A DNA stretch of 64,000 nt from Bacteroidetes bacterium 47-18 (GTDB lineage: Bacteria; Bacteroidota; Bacteroidia; Chitinophagales; Chitinophagaceae), in contig MKSF01000037.1 in the NCBI GenBank assembly GCA_001897155.1, positions 179,421-243,420 on the forward strand. Direction: 5' to 3'. Position 1 is the stretch's first letter. The number at the start of each line of letters is the position of its first letter. Both the position numbers and the translations under genes were made by a program. The notes under the pieces are model-generated. The model saw only the letters and a list, made by a program, of their open reading frames with translations. It did not search any database and was not told where the DNA came from. Of the stretch, positions 51,184 to 59,518 are shown piece by piece.

Positions 51184-51228
51184 ATAAGTAAAAAGCTACC
51201 GGGAATTTTCCGGTAGCTTTTTACTTAT
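51184..51228. terminator. Long perfect inverted repeat
   Basis: 19-bp perfect arms (ATAAGTAAAAAGCTACCGG and complement) around a 7-nt loop, with T-runs within both arms. It is symmetrical, so it may serve as a bidirectional terminator between rpsA and the HmuY-like gene. It lies 19 bp left of the dispersed repeat. The rest of 50933-51183 shows no gene. Confidence 0.7.
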
Positions 51229-51246
51229 AAAGGAGCAATATTATTT

Positions 51247-51433
51247 AGTGACAATCTGCTTACAGGTAACTAACCTTTTATTACGGGTACCCTTCGCTGA
51301 GCATTGTCCTCTCTGCTGGCCGGAGACCGCTTTTACTATAAGGGAGAGCTGAGGGTGTTGGTCGAATGTGAGGGATCTCTTATAATAATTGGTAATTTAT
51401 AATGGCTTTATTGCCTATCTATAGATAGGCAGT
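51247..51433. repeat. Dispersed intergenic repeat, full-length copy F
   Basis: The most complete copy, about 187 bp. The ends AGTGACAATCTGCTTACAGG and, inverted, AACTGCCTATCTATAGATAGG are related over about 20 bp as imperfect terminal inverted repeats. Interior landmarks are CCTTTTATTACGGG, CTTCGCTGAGCAT, CGCTTTTACTATAAGG, GGTGTTGGTCGAATGTGAGG and ATCTCTTATAATAATT. It ends 4 bp before the stop of the HmuY-like gene. Confidence 0.78.
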
Positions 51434-51436
51434 TAT

Positions 51437-52441
51437 TTATTTGAGCTTTTCATACCGGAATTTAGGATAGCCATTCTGGCCGGCATCGTTGGTATAGCCG
51501 TAAAAATGCAGTTTCCATAATATATCTTTCTGGTCTTTGACAACATATACCATTTTGGAATTGACCTTATACTTGGCTGTATTGATATCTACCGATTTCC
51601 AGTTCCATCCTATCACATCCCGGTTGGTCTGCAATTCCATATGCTGATCCAGGGAGTCCTTGGTAAAGGTATAGAAGTCGTGGGTCCTTAAGGAATCACC
51701 TGCGGACATCGTATTATACGGATTATGTAATACGCCGGTTACGCCATATAAAAAATCGGAACCGTCCGGGTTGTATTTTTCATAGATATACCTGTAACGG
51801 GTAAAGACAATATCCCAATCCTTTTTAGGAGGCTCTACCGTTACGATCCCGTCTTCGAAGCTGAAATAAATGAAATTGTAATTCGGGTCCTTCTCTAATA
51901 CAAATTCCGTTTCCGTGTTATCATCCAGTCCTTTGGTCGTAGCAATGGTATAGGCTGTAGGGGAAACATCTTTGATGATCAGTTTATAGCTTTTGTCGGC
52001 TCCTACCTGGACGATCAGCACCTTACCCAGTATAGCGCTGTTGTTCAATACACCCAGGCCGGATGTCTGGGACAGCCCGCTGGGCTTGTCATACTTCCAT
52101 TTGGCAGAGTTAATAGTATAGGATGAGGAAATTTCGCTCATACGGGTGGCGTCAGTGACATAAATGAGGTTTAGCTTTCCTCCGTTTACCCTGAGCTCAT
52201 TATCCGATGCGTCCGTGGTAAAATTGATATCCCAGGTTTCGTAGGGTAAGCTTTTGACCACCCCGTTCTCAAAGCTGAAATATACCTGTGTTTTGTAATC
52301 CGCGCCCAGTTCCACCATGGCCTCTTTCATACTGTCGGAGGATGCCGGCCGGTCCGGTATAGGATAGGGTGTTTCTTTTTTCTCACAAGAAAGCACTCCG
52401 AATGACAGGACACCTATAAGTAGGGGATATATACGTTTCAT
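51437..52441 (-). CDS. HmuY-like heme-binding lipoprotein
   Basis: The 334-residue outer-membrane-associated lipoprotein has a signal MKRIYPLLIGVLSFGVLSC with acylated Cys near 19. The mature protein has HmuY-family patterns repeated in two parts, QVYFSFENGVVKSLPYETWDINFTTDASDNELRVNGG and FIYFSFEDGIVTVEPPKKDWDIVFTRYRYIYEK, including the DWDIxFTRY motif. HmuY proteins capture heme or similar ligands. No TonB-dependent receptor (HmuR) is adjacent, so the partner is elsewhere or absent. Start at ATG 52439-52441 because it begins the signal sequence; the upstream in-frame ATG would add 31 residues without signal character. Possible operators lie upstream. Confidence 0.88.
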   Translation of the reverse strand: MKRIYPLLIGVLSFGVLSCEKKETPYPIPDRPASSDSMKEAMVELGADYKTQVYFSFENGVVKSLPYETWDINFTTDASDNELRVNGGKLNLIYVTDATRMSEISSSYTINSAKWKYDKPSGLSQTSGLGVLNNSAILGKVLIVQVGADKSYKLIIKDVSPTAYTIATTKGLDDNTETEFVLEKDPNYNFIYFSFEDGIVTVEPPKKDWDIVFTRYRYIYEKYNPDGSDFLYGVTGVLHNPYNTMSAGDSLRTHDFYTFTKDSLDQHMELQTNRDVIGWNWKSVDINTAKYKVNSKMVYVVKDQKDILWKLHFYGYTNDAGQNGYPKFRYEKLK

Positions 52442-52495
52442 AGGAAAAATGTTGGGACATTTATTGTCTGCAAATTTCCTCTTTTTTGCACCTAT

Positions 52496-52516
52496 TATTG
52501 TCACAGTATTGTCACA
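52496..52516 (-). promoter_or_regulatory. Candidate operator: TATTGTCACA direct repeat
   Basis: TATTGTCACA occurs at 52496-52505 and 52507-52516, an 11-bp period, in the 76-bp gap between the serC stop and the HmuY-like start. A weaker TTATTGTCTG lies near 52461-52470. The regulator is unknown. Confidence 0.35.
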
Positions 52517-52517
52517 A

Positions 52518-53579
52518 TTAAAGATGCCGGACAATATAGCTGTCCAGTACGGAGATCAGGGTTTGAACATCGGCAACGGAGATACCGTTGTAAAGGGAAA
52601 CCCTGAGACCGCCGACCCTTCTGTGGCCCTCTATGCCGGTAATGTTATGCTGTAATGCAAAGTCTATAAATCCCTCATTATGGCGCTCGTCGATGAAAGT
52701 AAAACAGACGTTCATCCGGCTCCTGTCCTTAAGCGCGAAAAGCCTTATGGCGGCGCAGTTTTCCAGGTAATCGTACAGCATCCCTGATTTTACCAGGCTG
52801 GCCTCGTGGATAGCTGCCAGGCCTTTCTGCTGCATGTGACGAAGGTTGAGCAGGCAACTGTAAATGGCTGTTACCGGTGCCGTATTGATAAGCGAATTGT
52901 GGCGGATGTAGGCATCATAGCTAAGGATCTCCGGGATGTGGACGTCTGCCTGTTCCGCAAACTCCCGGTCGATAATCACCATGGTCACGCCTGCAATGCC
53001 CAGGTTCTTCTGGGCTACCGCGTAGATCATTTTAAAATCTGAAACTTCAATGGGCCGGGTGAAGATATCGGAGCTCATATCTGCCACCAGTGGTATATCA
53101 AGTTGCGGAAAAGTGGTCATCTGGGTGCCGTAAATGGTATTGTTGCTGGTAATATGGGCATACGCCAGCGGTATGCCTTCCGGGATCACAGGTTCGGGAA
53201 TATAGCTGAAGCTACTGCTCTCGCTGCTGCCCAGGCTTACGGTTGGAAGATAATAGGACGCATGTTTCATCGCGTCCCTGGCCCAGTAGCCGGATTCAAG
53301 ATAGGCGGCCGATTTGCCGGAGGAGCGGAAGTTCATTGGCAGCATAGCAAACTGCATCCTGCCGCCGCCCTGTATCCATATCACCTCATAATTCTCCGGA
53401 ACGTTCAGCAGTCTTTTTACAAGGCTGTTCGCCTCGCTGAGTATATTTTTGAACGTAGCGCTCCGGTGCGGAAGCTCTGCCAAAGACCATCCGCTGTTTT
53501 CAACATTCAGGAAAGCCGATCGCATGCCGGATATCACTTCGTCCGGAAGCCGGGCGGGACCTGCACCAAAATTTATCAT
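52518..53579 (-). CDS. serC: Phosphoserine aminotransferase
   Basis: The 353-residue PLP enzyme converts 3-phosphohydroxypyruvate to phosphoserine in serine synthesis (also used in pyridoxal phosphate synthesis). It starts MINFGAGPARLPDEV, the typical SerC beginning. YAVAQKNLGIAGVTMVIID contains the PLP-binding Lys (near 191). IQGGGRMQFAMLPMN, GIEGHRRVGGLRVSLYNG and the C-terminal conserved RVGG motif are present. The family in Bacteroidota is a short ~355-residue form as here. No serA is adjacent. Confidence 0.97.
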   Translation of the reverse strand: MINFGAGPARLPDEVISGMRSAFLNVENSGWSLAELPHRSATFKNILSEANSLVKRLLNVPENYEVIWIQGGGRMQFAMLPMNFRSSGKSAAYLESGYWARDAMKHASYYLPTVSLGSSESSSFSYIPEPVIPEGIPLAYAHITSNNTIYGTQMTTFPQLDIPLVADMSSDIFTRPIEVSDFKMIYAVAQKNLGIAGVTMVIIDREFAEQADVHIPEILSYDAYIRHNSLINTAPVTAIYSCLLNLRHMQQKGLAAIHEASLVKSGMLYDYLENCAAIRLFALKDRSRMNVCFTFIDERHNEGFIDFALQHNITGIEGHRRVGGLRVSLYNGISVADVQTLISVLDSYIVRHL

Positions 53580-53644
53580 CGTCCGGGTGTTTTATTACTA
53601 TGTAAAGATAGCTATAAGGCAGGAATTATAGTGACAAAGAAACG

Positions 53645-54625
53645 TTAGGATTTTTCCCTGTTTATACGGACTTTAAAGTCCGAAGCCATACGTTCGATCG
53701 TTGCGGAAAGAGGGGTGTATTCAAATGCCGGAAAGGCCTCCAGGAATTTGGAATTATCATAATAGCACCGGTTCCGGGCGGTCCGGGCAGACTCCCGGGT
53801 GATCAGGGGATTTTTGCCCGTGATCCTGGAGCGCAGGTAGTCAAGCCGCCATACAATAGATGCGAGGAAGGGGGTAGCATGCCGTGAAGGAGGCCTGACA
53901 GACAGCTTTTCAGCCATCAGTGTAAATACTTCCCTGTAGCTGTAATTGCCGGTGCTGAGTATGAACCGCTCTTCTGAAATATCGCTGTCCATCAGGAGCA
54001 CCATGGCCCTGGCTACATCTTTGACATCCACCCAGCCGTTGACCCCTTCCGTATAGTAAGGAAATTCTTTGGCAACGTTGGACATCAGTTGCGCGGACCC
54101 CCGGGAATAATCACCTTCGCCCAGGATGATGGCGGGATTGACGATAGCCGCATTCAGGCCTTCCGCTATACCTCTCCATACCTCCATTTCCGCGTAATAC
54201 TTACTTTTGGAATACGTGCTGTTCTCCCTGCTTTCCGTCCAGAAGGTCTCTTCATCAATAAATTGAGCGGTCTGCGACCTTCCCATCGCGGCAATGGAGC
54301 TCACATAGATCATTTTGTCAATGCCCTGCTCCAGCGCCTGGTTCACTACATGGACCGTCACGTGGATATTGTTTTGTATCAGCGCTTCCTTATGCGCGCT
54401 GTCAAATGATACGATAGCGGCGCAGTGATACACATGAGTTACATCACGGAAAATATGTTCCACTGCGAAAATATCCAGCAGGTCTGCTTTTTCCCACTGT
54501 ATCAGCGGATGCTGCAACTGAGGTACGGTACTATTATAGATCGCCCTTACCGGCTTCTGCCGGGCAATAAGCTCCTGTAACAGTTGCAATCCTAAAAATC
54601 CACTGGCGCCGGTAACTAAGATCAA
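53645..54625 (-). CDS. NAD(P)-dependent epimerase/dehydratase (extended SDR)
   Basis: The 326-residue Rossmann-fold enzyme has the glycine-rich nucleotide motif VTGASGFLGLQLLQEL at 4-19 and the catalytic Tyr/Lys pair YSKSKYYAE near 138-146 (YxxxK), with a serine in the VSSIAAMG strand just before. The C-terminal half resembles dihydroflavonol-reductase-like and 3-beta-HSD-like SDRs that reduce or epimerise small ketone substrates. The physiological substrate is not apparent. It lies 65 bp upstream of serC on the same strand and could be co-transcribed. Confidence 0.9.
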   Translation of the reverse strand: MILVTGASGFLGLQLLQELIARQKPVRAIYNSTVPQLQHPLIQWEKADLLDIFAVEHIFRDVTHVYHCAAIVSFDSAHKEALIQNNIHVTVHVVNQALEQGIDKMIYVSSIAAMGRSQTAQFIDEETFWTESRENSTYSKSKYYAEMEVWRGIAEGLNAAIVNPAIILGEGDYSRGSAQLMSNVAKEFPYYTEGVNGWVDVKDVARAMVLLMDSDISEERFILSTGNYSYREVFTLMAEKLSVRPPSRHATPFLASIVWRLDYLRSRITGKNPLITRESARTARNRCYYDNSKFLEAFPAFEYTPLSATIERMASDFKVRINREKS

Positions 54626-54709
54626 AATGGTGCGTTATTATTTAAGGCTAAAAAATAGGATGCTAAATTGAAGTATCCTATCTCCATTGAAAAAATATTA
54701 TCAGATACA

Positions 54710-55744
54710 TCAGGGGAGTACCTGCTCAAACTGCCTGAGGAACCGGATATCGTTCTGTGAATAGAGCCTCAGGTCGTTGACCTGGTATTTCAGTTGGGTA
54801 ATACGCTCCACACCCATACCGAAGGCAAAGCCGGTGTACACTTCGGGGTCTATCCTGAAATTCCTTAACAGGTCGGGATGCACCATACCGCAACCCAGGA
54901 TCTCTACCCAGCCGGTATGCTTACAGAGGCTGCAGCCGCTGCCGCCGCAGACGCTGCAACTGATATCCATTTCCGCGCTGGGCTCTGTAAACGGGAAATA
55001 AGAAGGCCGGAAGCGTATTTTCGTATGCTCGCCGAACATTTCCTTTACGAAATAATATAATGTCTGCTTCAGGTCGGCAAAAGACACGTTCTTATCTACA
55101 TATAGACCTTCACACTGGTGGAAAAAGCAATGCGCGCGGGCGCTGACCGTTTCGTTCCTGTACACTCTGCCGGGGCAGATGATGCGCACAGGCAGCTCTC
55201 CCTCCTCCAGGATGCGGGCCTGTACGGAAGAGGTATGGGTACGCAAAAGCCAGTCGGGGTTTTGGCTGACATAGAATGTATCCTGCATATCCCTGGCAGT
55301 ATGATCTTCCGGCATGTTCAGGGACGTGAAGTTATGCCAGTCATCCTCTATTTCCGGCCCTTCCGCCACTACGAATCCCAGCTTCTCAAATATACCTACG
55401 ATCTGGTTCTCCACGATCCTCAGCGGATGACGGGTACCGATGCTCACCGGCACGGCAGGCAGGGACGGGTCGGTCACCTGTGCGCCTCCTGCGGCAGCTC
55501 CTTCTTTGAGGTGCTCGTGAGCAGCATAATGCGCTTCTGCCTGTACCTTCAGGGAGTTCAGCAGTTGACCGGCTTCCTTTTTCTGCGGGCCGGGCACATC
55601 TTTCATCATTCCAAAGATATCTTTAATGATCCCTTTGGTCCCGAGGTATTTAATCCTGTACTGTTCTAATGTTGCTGCATCTGTGATGGTTGTGCCTGCT
55701 ATCTCCTGCAGCAGCGCATCAACTTTTGCTTTTAAGGCTTCCAT
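54710..55744 (-). CDS. pheS: Phenylalanyl-tRNA synthetase alpha subunit
   Basis: The 344-residue catalytic subunit of the (alpha-beta)2 enzyme charges tRNA-Phe. The N-terminal coiled coil is about 1-85; class II motifs include RTHTSSVQARIL (near 165-176), ARAHCFFHQCEGLYVDKNV (near 206-224), FRPSYFPFTEPSAEMDI (near 252-268) and GFAFGMGVERI. A four-cysteine zinc-ribbon-like insertion CSVCGGSGCSLC is present. pheT is not adjacent, which is common in this phylum. Start is ATG 55742-55744; the transcript leader is about 5-9 nt, given the -7 element at 55754. Confidence 0.97.
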   Translation of the reverse strand: MEALKAKVDALLQEIAGTTITDAATLEQYRIKYLGTKGIIKDIFGMMKDVPGPQKKEAGQLLNSLKVQAEAHYAAHEHLKEGAAAGGAQVTDPSLPAVPVSIGTRHPLRIVENQIVGIFEKLGFVVAEGPEIEDDWHNFTSLNMPEDHTARDMQDTFYVSQNPDWLLRTHTSSVQARILEEGELPVRIICPGRVYRNETVSARAHCFFHQCEGLYVDKNVSFADLKQTLYYFVKEMFGEHTKIRFRPSYFPFTEPSAEMDISCSVCGGSGCSLCKHTGWVEILGCGMVHPDLLRNFRIDPEVYTGFAFGMGVERITQLKYQVNDLRLYSQNDIRFLRQFEQVLP

Positions 55745-55753
55745 AACTATGTG

Positions 55754-55761
55754 CAAAGATA
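55754..55761 (-). promoter_or_regulatory. -7 element of pheS
   Basis: CAAAGATA on the plus strand is TATCTTTG on the minus strand, ending 9 nt before the ATG, giving an extremely short leader. Confidence 0.55.
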
Positions 55762-55875
55762 ACGGTATTTTATACCAAAATATTCAAATGCTGAGGATGT
55801 GTTTGTACTTCAAAAGGACAGGCTGCTGCGACTGGTCCCGGGATGCAGTTGTGAATGCTGCCATGCCGGGTGCTG

Positions 55876-56664
55876 TTACCTGCTCATATACTTTTCCAGC
55901 TCCAGGAGATAACTCTTAAGATGTCGCAGGCGGCTGCCGTACCAGCTGAATACTTCTCCGTCTACCAGCATCACCCTGGCGTCCGGTAACAATTGCCTGA
56001 GCTCCTCGGTATGCTTTTCTCTGAACGGGAAGGGTTCGCTGCTCAGCAGGAGAAGGTCCGCCTTGCTGTCACGGATGAGAGCCGGTGTTACTTCCGGATA
56101 CCTGGTAAGGCTGCCAAACACATTCTCTGCTCCCAGGTGCCGGAGTACACTGTCCACAAAGGTCTGGTCCGCTGCTACCATCCAGGGATCTTTCCATATG
56201 AAATAAGCGACCTTTTTATCTTTGAAAACAGGGGGCAGCGTGGAAAAATCAGATCTCAGCAAGGATAGCAGCTCATCGGCTTCCCGCTCTTTATTGACCA
56301 GTGTGCCTATGGCAGTTATCATCCGGAAGGCATCGTCTACGGTCCGGATGTCGCTCAGCCATACCGGGAAGCGCTGTTGTAACAGCTCAATATCTGCCTG
56401 TGTGTTTTCCTCTTTATTCGCGATAATGAGATCCGGCTGCAGGGCTGAGATCGTGTCTATATTTAATGTTTTGGTGCCGCCCACCCGCTTTTTGGTCCTG
56501 AACCATTTTTCGGGATGCACGCAGAATTTGGTAATGCCTATGACTTCCTCATCCAGTCCCAGGTCAAATAACAGTTCCGTCTGTGAAGGGACTACCGATA
56601 CGATCCGCACGGGATATTTCCCGAGCGATAGCTGATGTCCCATCATATCTGTGAAGTGCAGCAT
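55876..56664 (-). CDS. Helical-backbone metal receptor (BtuF-like) without signal peptide
   Basis: The 262-residue protein of the periplasmic-binding-protein (TroA/BtuF) superfamily usually captures cobalamin, siderophores or metal. RIVSVVPSQTELLFDLGLDEEVIGITKFCVHP near 20-51 and the middle LQPDLIIANKEENTQADIELLQQ are typical, as is the long linker helix and the DLLLLSSEPFPFREKH region. It has no signal peptide or lipobox, so it looks cytosolic. It is the last gene of a likely operon after the SDR (22-bp gap) and rhodanese-thioredoxin genes. Confidence 0.9.
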   Translation of the reverse strand: MLHFTDMMGHQLSLGKYPVRIVSVVPSQTELLFDLGLDEEVIGITKFCVHPEKWFRTKKRVGGTKTLNIDTISALQPDLIIANKEENTQADIELLQQRFPVWLSDIRTVDDAFRMITAIGTLVNKEREADELLSLLRSDFSTLPPVFKDKKVAYFIWKDPWMVAADQTFVDSVLRHLGAENVFGSLTRYPEVTPALIRDSKADLLLLSSEPFPFREKHTEELRQLLPDARVMLVDGEVFSWYGSRLRHLKSYLLELEKYMSR

Positions 56665-56686
56665 ACCTACCTGAGCATTAATATAT

Positions 56687-57394
56687 TCAAAGGTCTCCCA
56701 GTTGCGGCCTTAAGACGATCCGCTCCACAACGGCACGGGGAGAAAGATTATACGCGTTCCATATGCTTGCGGCGATATCATCCGCTTCCATGATGCGCTC
56801 TGCCGGGATGCCGCTGCCTTCCCAGCTATTGCTCCATACAGCGCCGGGGCAGATGGCCGTCACCTTTACGCCTTTATCCCTCAGCTCCATCCGTATATTA
56901 TCATTGAAGCCAAGCAATGCGTATTTGGAAATGCTATAGGATCCCCCCCCGGGATATGCCTGCAGGCTGGCGATAGAGCACATATTGAAGATGTGGCTCC
57001 CGGGGGTCTGTACCAGGGCCTCCGTAACGGTCCTAGTGAGATGATAGGCGCTGTACAGGTTTACCTGCATGGTGTACTCTAATTGCTGGTCCTCTTCATC
57101 CAGCACATTTCCGGGGAAGTACAGGCCTGCATTATTAATGAGGATATGCAGGGCGCCTCCCAGGAATGCGACAGCCTGCCTGCCGAAATCGATCACAGCG
57201 TATCTGTCAGCGACATCTACTGCCTGGATATATACTTTTTGGCCGGGGTACCGGCGGTTATAATCAGCCTGCTGCTGTTCCAGGTCCGCCAGGGTCCTGG
57301 CACAGATCGCAATATCAAAGCCATTGGCGATAAGCATATCGGCAATGGCTTTTCCTATTCCTTTGGTAGATCCTGTTATAATGGCTCCGGGCAT
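56687..57394 (-). CDS. Short-chain dehydrogenase/reductase (classical SDR)
   Basis: The 235-residue NAD(P)-dependent oxidoreductase has the cofactor motif TGSTKGIGKAIADML at 7-21. NNAG (near 91), the catalytic Ser (MCSIASLQ, near 137), Tyr and Lys in YSISKYALLGF near 151-161 follow. Overall resemblance is to 3-ketoacyl-ACP-reductase-like SDRs, substrate unknown. The ATG begins two bases before the stop of the upstream rhodanese-thioredoxin gene, so translation is coupled within one operon. Confidence 0.93.
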   Translation of the reverse strand: MPGAIITGSTKGIGKAIADMLIANGFDIAICARTLADLEQQQADYNRRYPGQKVYIQAVDVADRYAVIDFGRQAVAFLGGALHILINNAGLYFPGNVLDEEDQQLEYTMQVNLYSAYHLTRTVTEALVQTPGSHIFNMCSIASLQAYPGGGSYSISKYALLGFNDNIRMELRDKGVKVTAICPGAVWSNSWEGSGIPAERIMEADDIAASIWNAYNLSPRAVVERIVLRPQLGDL

Positions 57395-57395
57395 C

Positions 57396-58124
57396 TTAAT
57401 AATGGGTTTTTACTTGCTTTATCAGATCGTCTTTGCTCATATAGCCTAAATGATGCCACTCCTTTACGCCGCCTTTGTATATCATAAGCGTCGGAAGGGC
57501 TTCAATTTTGAATAAGGTGGCAATATCAGGATTCTGGTCGGTATCTATAAAGATCACCTCCAGCTTATCGCCCATTTCCTTTTGCATCTCGTGCAGGAAA
57601 GGCTTCATCTTCTGGCAGGGTGCGCACCATTGGGCGTTAAAATCCACCAGCACTACTTTATCGGTTTTCAGTTTCTCCTGGAAATCCTCCATGGTCATAC
57701 CGGTCCAGTTTTTGGCAGGAGCGCTGTTGCCGAACTCGGAATTCCAGGCCACCCAGCCGCCCTTCAGCTCCTGGACATTCGTAAAGCCCATGTTCTGTAG
57801 TTTTATGACAGCGCCGGCGCTTCTGCCTCCGCCCTGGCAATAGACAAAGAGCGGCTTGTCTTTCGGCACGTGCTGCAATTGATTGGCAAACGCTTCTTCT
57901 CCTGCATTCCAGTCTATATTGATGGCGTTATCCAAATGACCTTTAACAAATTCTTCGGGTGTTCTGACATCCAGTACGATGGCTGTGCCTTTTGTTGCTG
58001 TAATGGTCTGCTGGAATTCTTTCGGGGTCAGGAGGCTTTCGTCATTCTGCGAACGGCATCCTGCTGCAAACAGGGACAAAACTAATATGATGCTGGCTAT
58101 GCGGCTTTTATTAAAAAATCTCAT
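57396..58124 (-). CDS. Rhodanese-thioredoxin fusion lipoprotein
   Basis: The 242-residue lipoprotein has a signal with lipobox LFAAGC (Cys near 23). A rhodanese domain (about 34-128) has the catalytic Cys in VYCQGGGRSAGA. A thioredoxin domain (about 140-242) has active site WCAPCQKMKP (CxxC = CAPC rather than CGPC) and the cis-proline region EALPTLMIYK. It is probably periplasmic, acting in sulfur transfer or thiol redox. The fusion is less common than separate proteins. It is the first gene of the operon with the SDR and receptor genes. Confidence 0.92.
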   Translation of the reverse strand: MRFFNKSRIASIILVLSLFAAGCRSQNDESLLTPKEFQQTITATKGTAIVLDVRTPEEFVKGHLDNAINIDWNAGEEAFANQLQHVPKDKPLFVYCQGGGRSAGAVIKLQNMGFTNVQELKGGWVAWNSEFGNSAPAKNWTGMTMEDFQEKLKTDKVVLVDFNAQWCAPCQKMKPFLHEMQKEMGDKLEVIFIDTDQNPDIATLFKIEALPTLMIYKGGVKEWHHLGYMSKDDLIKQVKTHY

Positions 58125-58348
58125 TATTAAATAGAATATAGGTATAAGTATGTAAAATGTAAAGTTATAAAAAACTGCTATTTAATCAATAGGACATTAA
58201 GGGCGGACTTTTGCTTTCACAATATCTTTACCTGTTGCGACCGGGTGCGGTATATTTCAACCCTTCTGAGAGCGGATTGTTTAACCGTACAGGGAAAAAT
58301 ATGATATTTGTTTTATAAGCTGGCATTATGTTTTACGGGCAATACAGT

Positions 58349-58356
58349 TATTTTTG
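58349..58356 (+). promoter_or_regulatory. -7 element (TATTTTTG) of rlmH
   Basis: TAnnTTTG match ending 5 nt before the ATG at 58362, predicting a leaderless transcript. Confidence 0.55.
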
Positions 58357-58361
58357 TAGAT

Positions 58362-58835
58362 ATGAATATCGAAATATGGTCTGTTGGTAGCAGAAACGAC
58401 AGTTATATAGAGGAAGGCATACAGTTTTATCTGAAACGGTTGAAGAACTACTGCCCGGTAAGCCTGGTGATCATACCGCCGCCTAAGCGGTCTGGCAACA
58501 CCGCGCCGGAGCAATCCATGCAGGAGGAGGAAAGATTGATATTAAATAAGCTTACCCCGCACCATTATTTGATAGCGTTGGATGAGCGGGGTAAAATGCT
58601 GTCATCTCCCGGCTGGGCACAGGAACTGCAGCATATTATGAATGCCGGTCCCAAGACGCTGGTATTCCTGATAGGAGGGCCCTGGGGCATTACCAGGGCA
58701 GTGAAGCAGAAGGCACAGAAGACCTGGTCCTTATCTTCATTGGTGTTCCCGCACCAGCTGGTAAGGCTGATAATGGCGGAGCAATTGTACAGGGCATTCA
58801 GTATATTGCATAATTCTCCCTATCATCACGAATAA
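58362..58835 (+). CDS. rlmH: 23S rRNA (pseudouridine-1915 N3) methyltransferase RlmH
   Basis: The 157-residue SPOUT methyltransferase uses SAM to methylate pseudouridine 1915 in helix 69 of 23S rRNA. The C-terminal knot is visible: HYLIALDERGKMLSSPGWA (about 68-86), VFLIGGPWGITRAVK (about 101-115) and the ending LVFPHQLVRLIMAEQLYRAFSILHNSPYHHE, almost identical to the family tail. Start is ATG 58362 (MNIEIW); the in-frame upstream ATG at 58326 or so would place part of the promoter inside the gene. Confidence 0.97.
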   Translation: MNIEIWSVGSRNDSYIEEGIQFYLKRLKNYCPVSLVIIPPPKRSGNTAPEQSMQEEERLILNKLTPHHYLIALDERGKMLSSPGWAQELQHIMNAGPKTLVFLIGGPWGITRAVKQKAQKTWSLSSLVFPHQLVRLIMAEQLYRAFSILHNSPYHHE

Positions 58836-58866
58836 ATATGATTTATAACCATAAAATACATACCAT

Positions 58867-59364
58867 ATGACTATAGCAGCATTTCTGATAAAGGAGCTGG
58901 AGAAGGAAGGAGCCAGTACATTGAAAACCCTGGCGAGAGTGGATTTTGAAAAAGGCGACTGGAAACCCCATGAAAAAAGTATGGGCTTCCTCACGCTGGC
59001 TACCCATGTCGCGGACCTTTGCAGCTGGCCTGCGCGGATCATTAAAAGCGATATCCTGGATTTTGCAACGGAAGACCTGAGCCGTCCGGAGATAAAAAGC
59101 GCGGAAGAGCTGGCGGCTTATGCGGAAGCGAACCTGAAGCAGACCAGGGAAGCCCTGGAGAGTTGGGACGAAAGTGATTATGAAACGCTGTGGACGCTCA
59201 AGGTTAAGGACCAGGTTCTGATGCAGTTACCTAAGGTTATGGCTATCCGCTTTATCTGCCAGAACCACATAATACACCACCGTGCCCAACTGTCCGTTTA
59301 CCTCAGGCTGCTGGATATTCCCGTACCGGCTATCTACGGGCCGAGCGCGGACGAATCCCACTGA
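58867..59364 (+). CDS. DinB-like family protein
   Basis: The 165-residue four-helix-bundle protein of the DinB/YfiT metalloenzyme-like superfamily has the metal-binding His candidates LATHVADL near 41-48 and NHIIHHRAQLSVYLRLLDIPVP near 136-157. The ending IYGPSADE is typical. Function is unknown; relatives include thiol transferases and stress proteins. It starts 31 bp after rlmH and may be its operon partner. Confidence 0.88.
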   Translation: MTIAAFLIKELEKEGASTLKTLARVDFEKGDWKPHEKSMGFLTLATHVADLCSWPARIIKSDILDFATEDLSRPEIKSAEELAAYAEANLKQTREALESWDESDYETLWTLKVKDQVLMQLPKVMAIRFICQNHIIHHRAQLSVYLRLLDIPVPAIYGPSADESH

Positions 59365-59518
59365 TCAAAACTTACAAAATGTCGGATTAATTACATATTT
59401 TGACTTAATATTACAGAACAATCGGACGTTTTGTCCAGTTATAAAAACAGGTGAGATTTTTGCAACAAGGTTATTATGGATCTTTCATAATTCAATTTTC
59501 ATTAAAACTATCAGTTCA

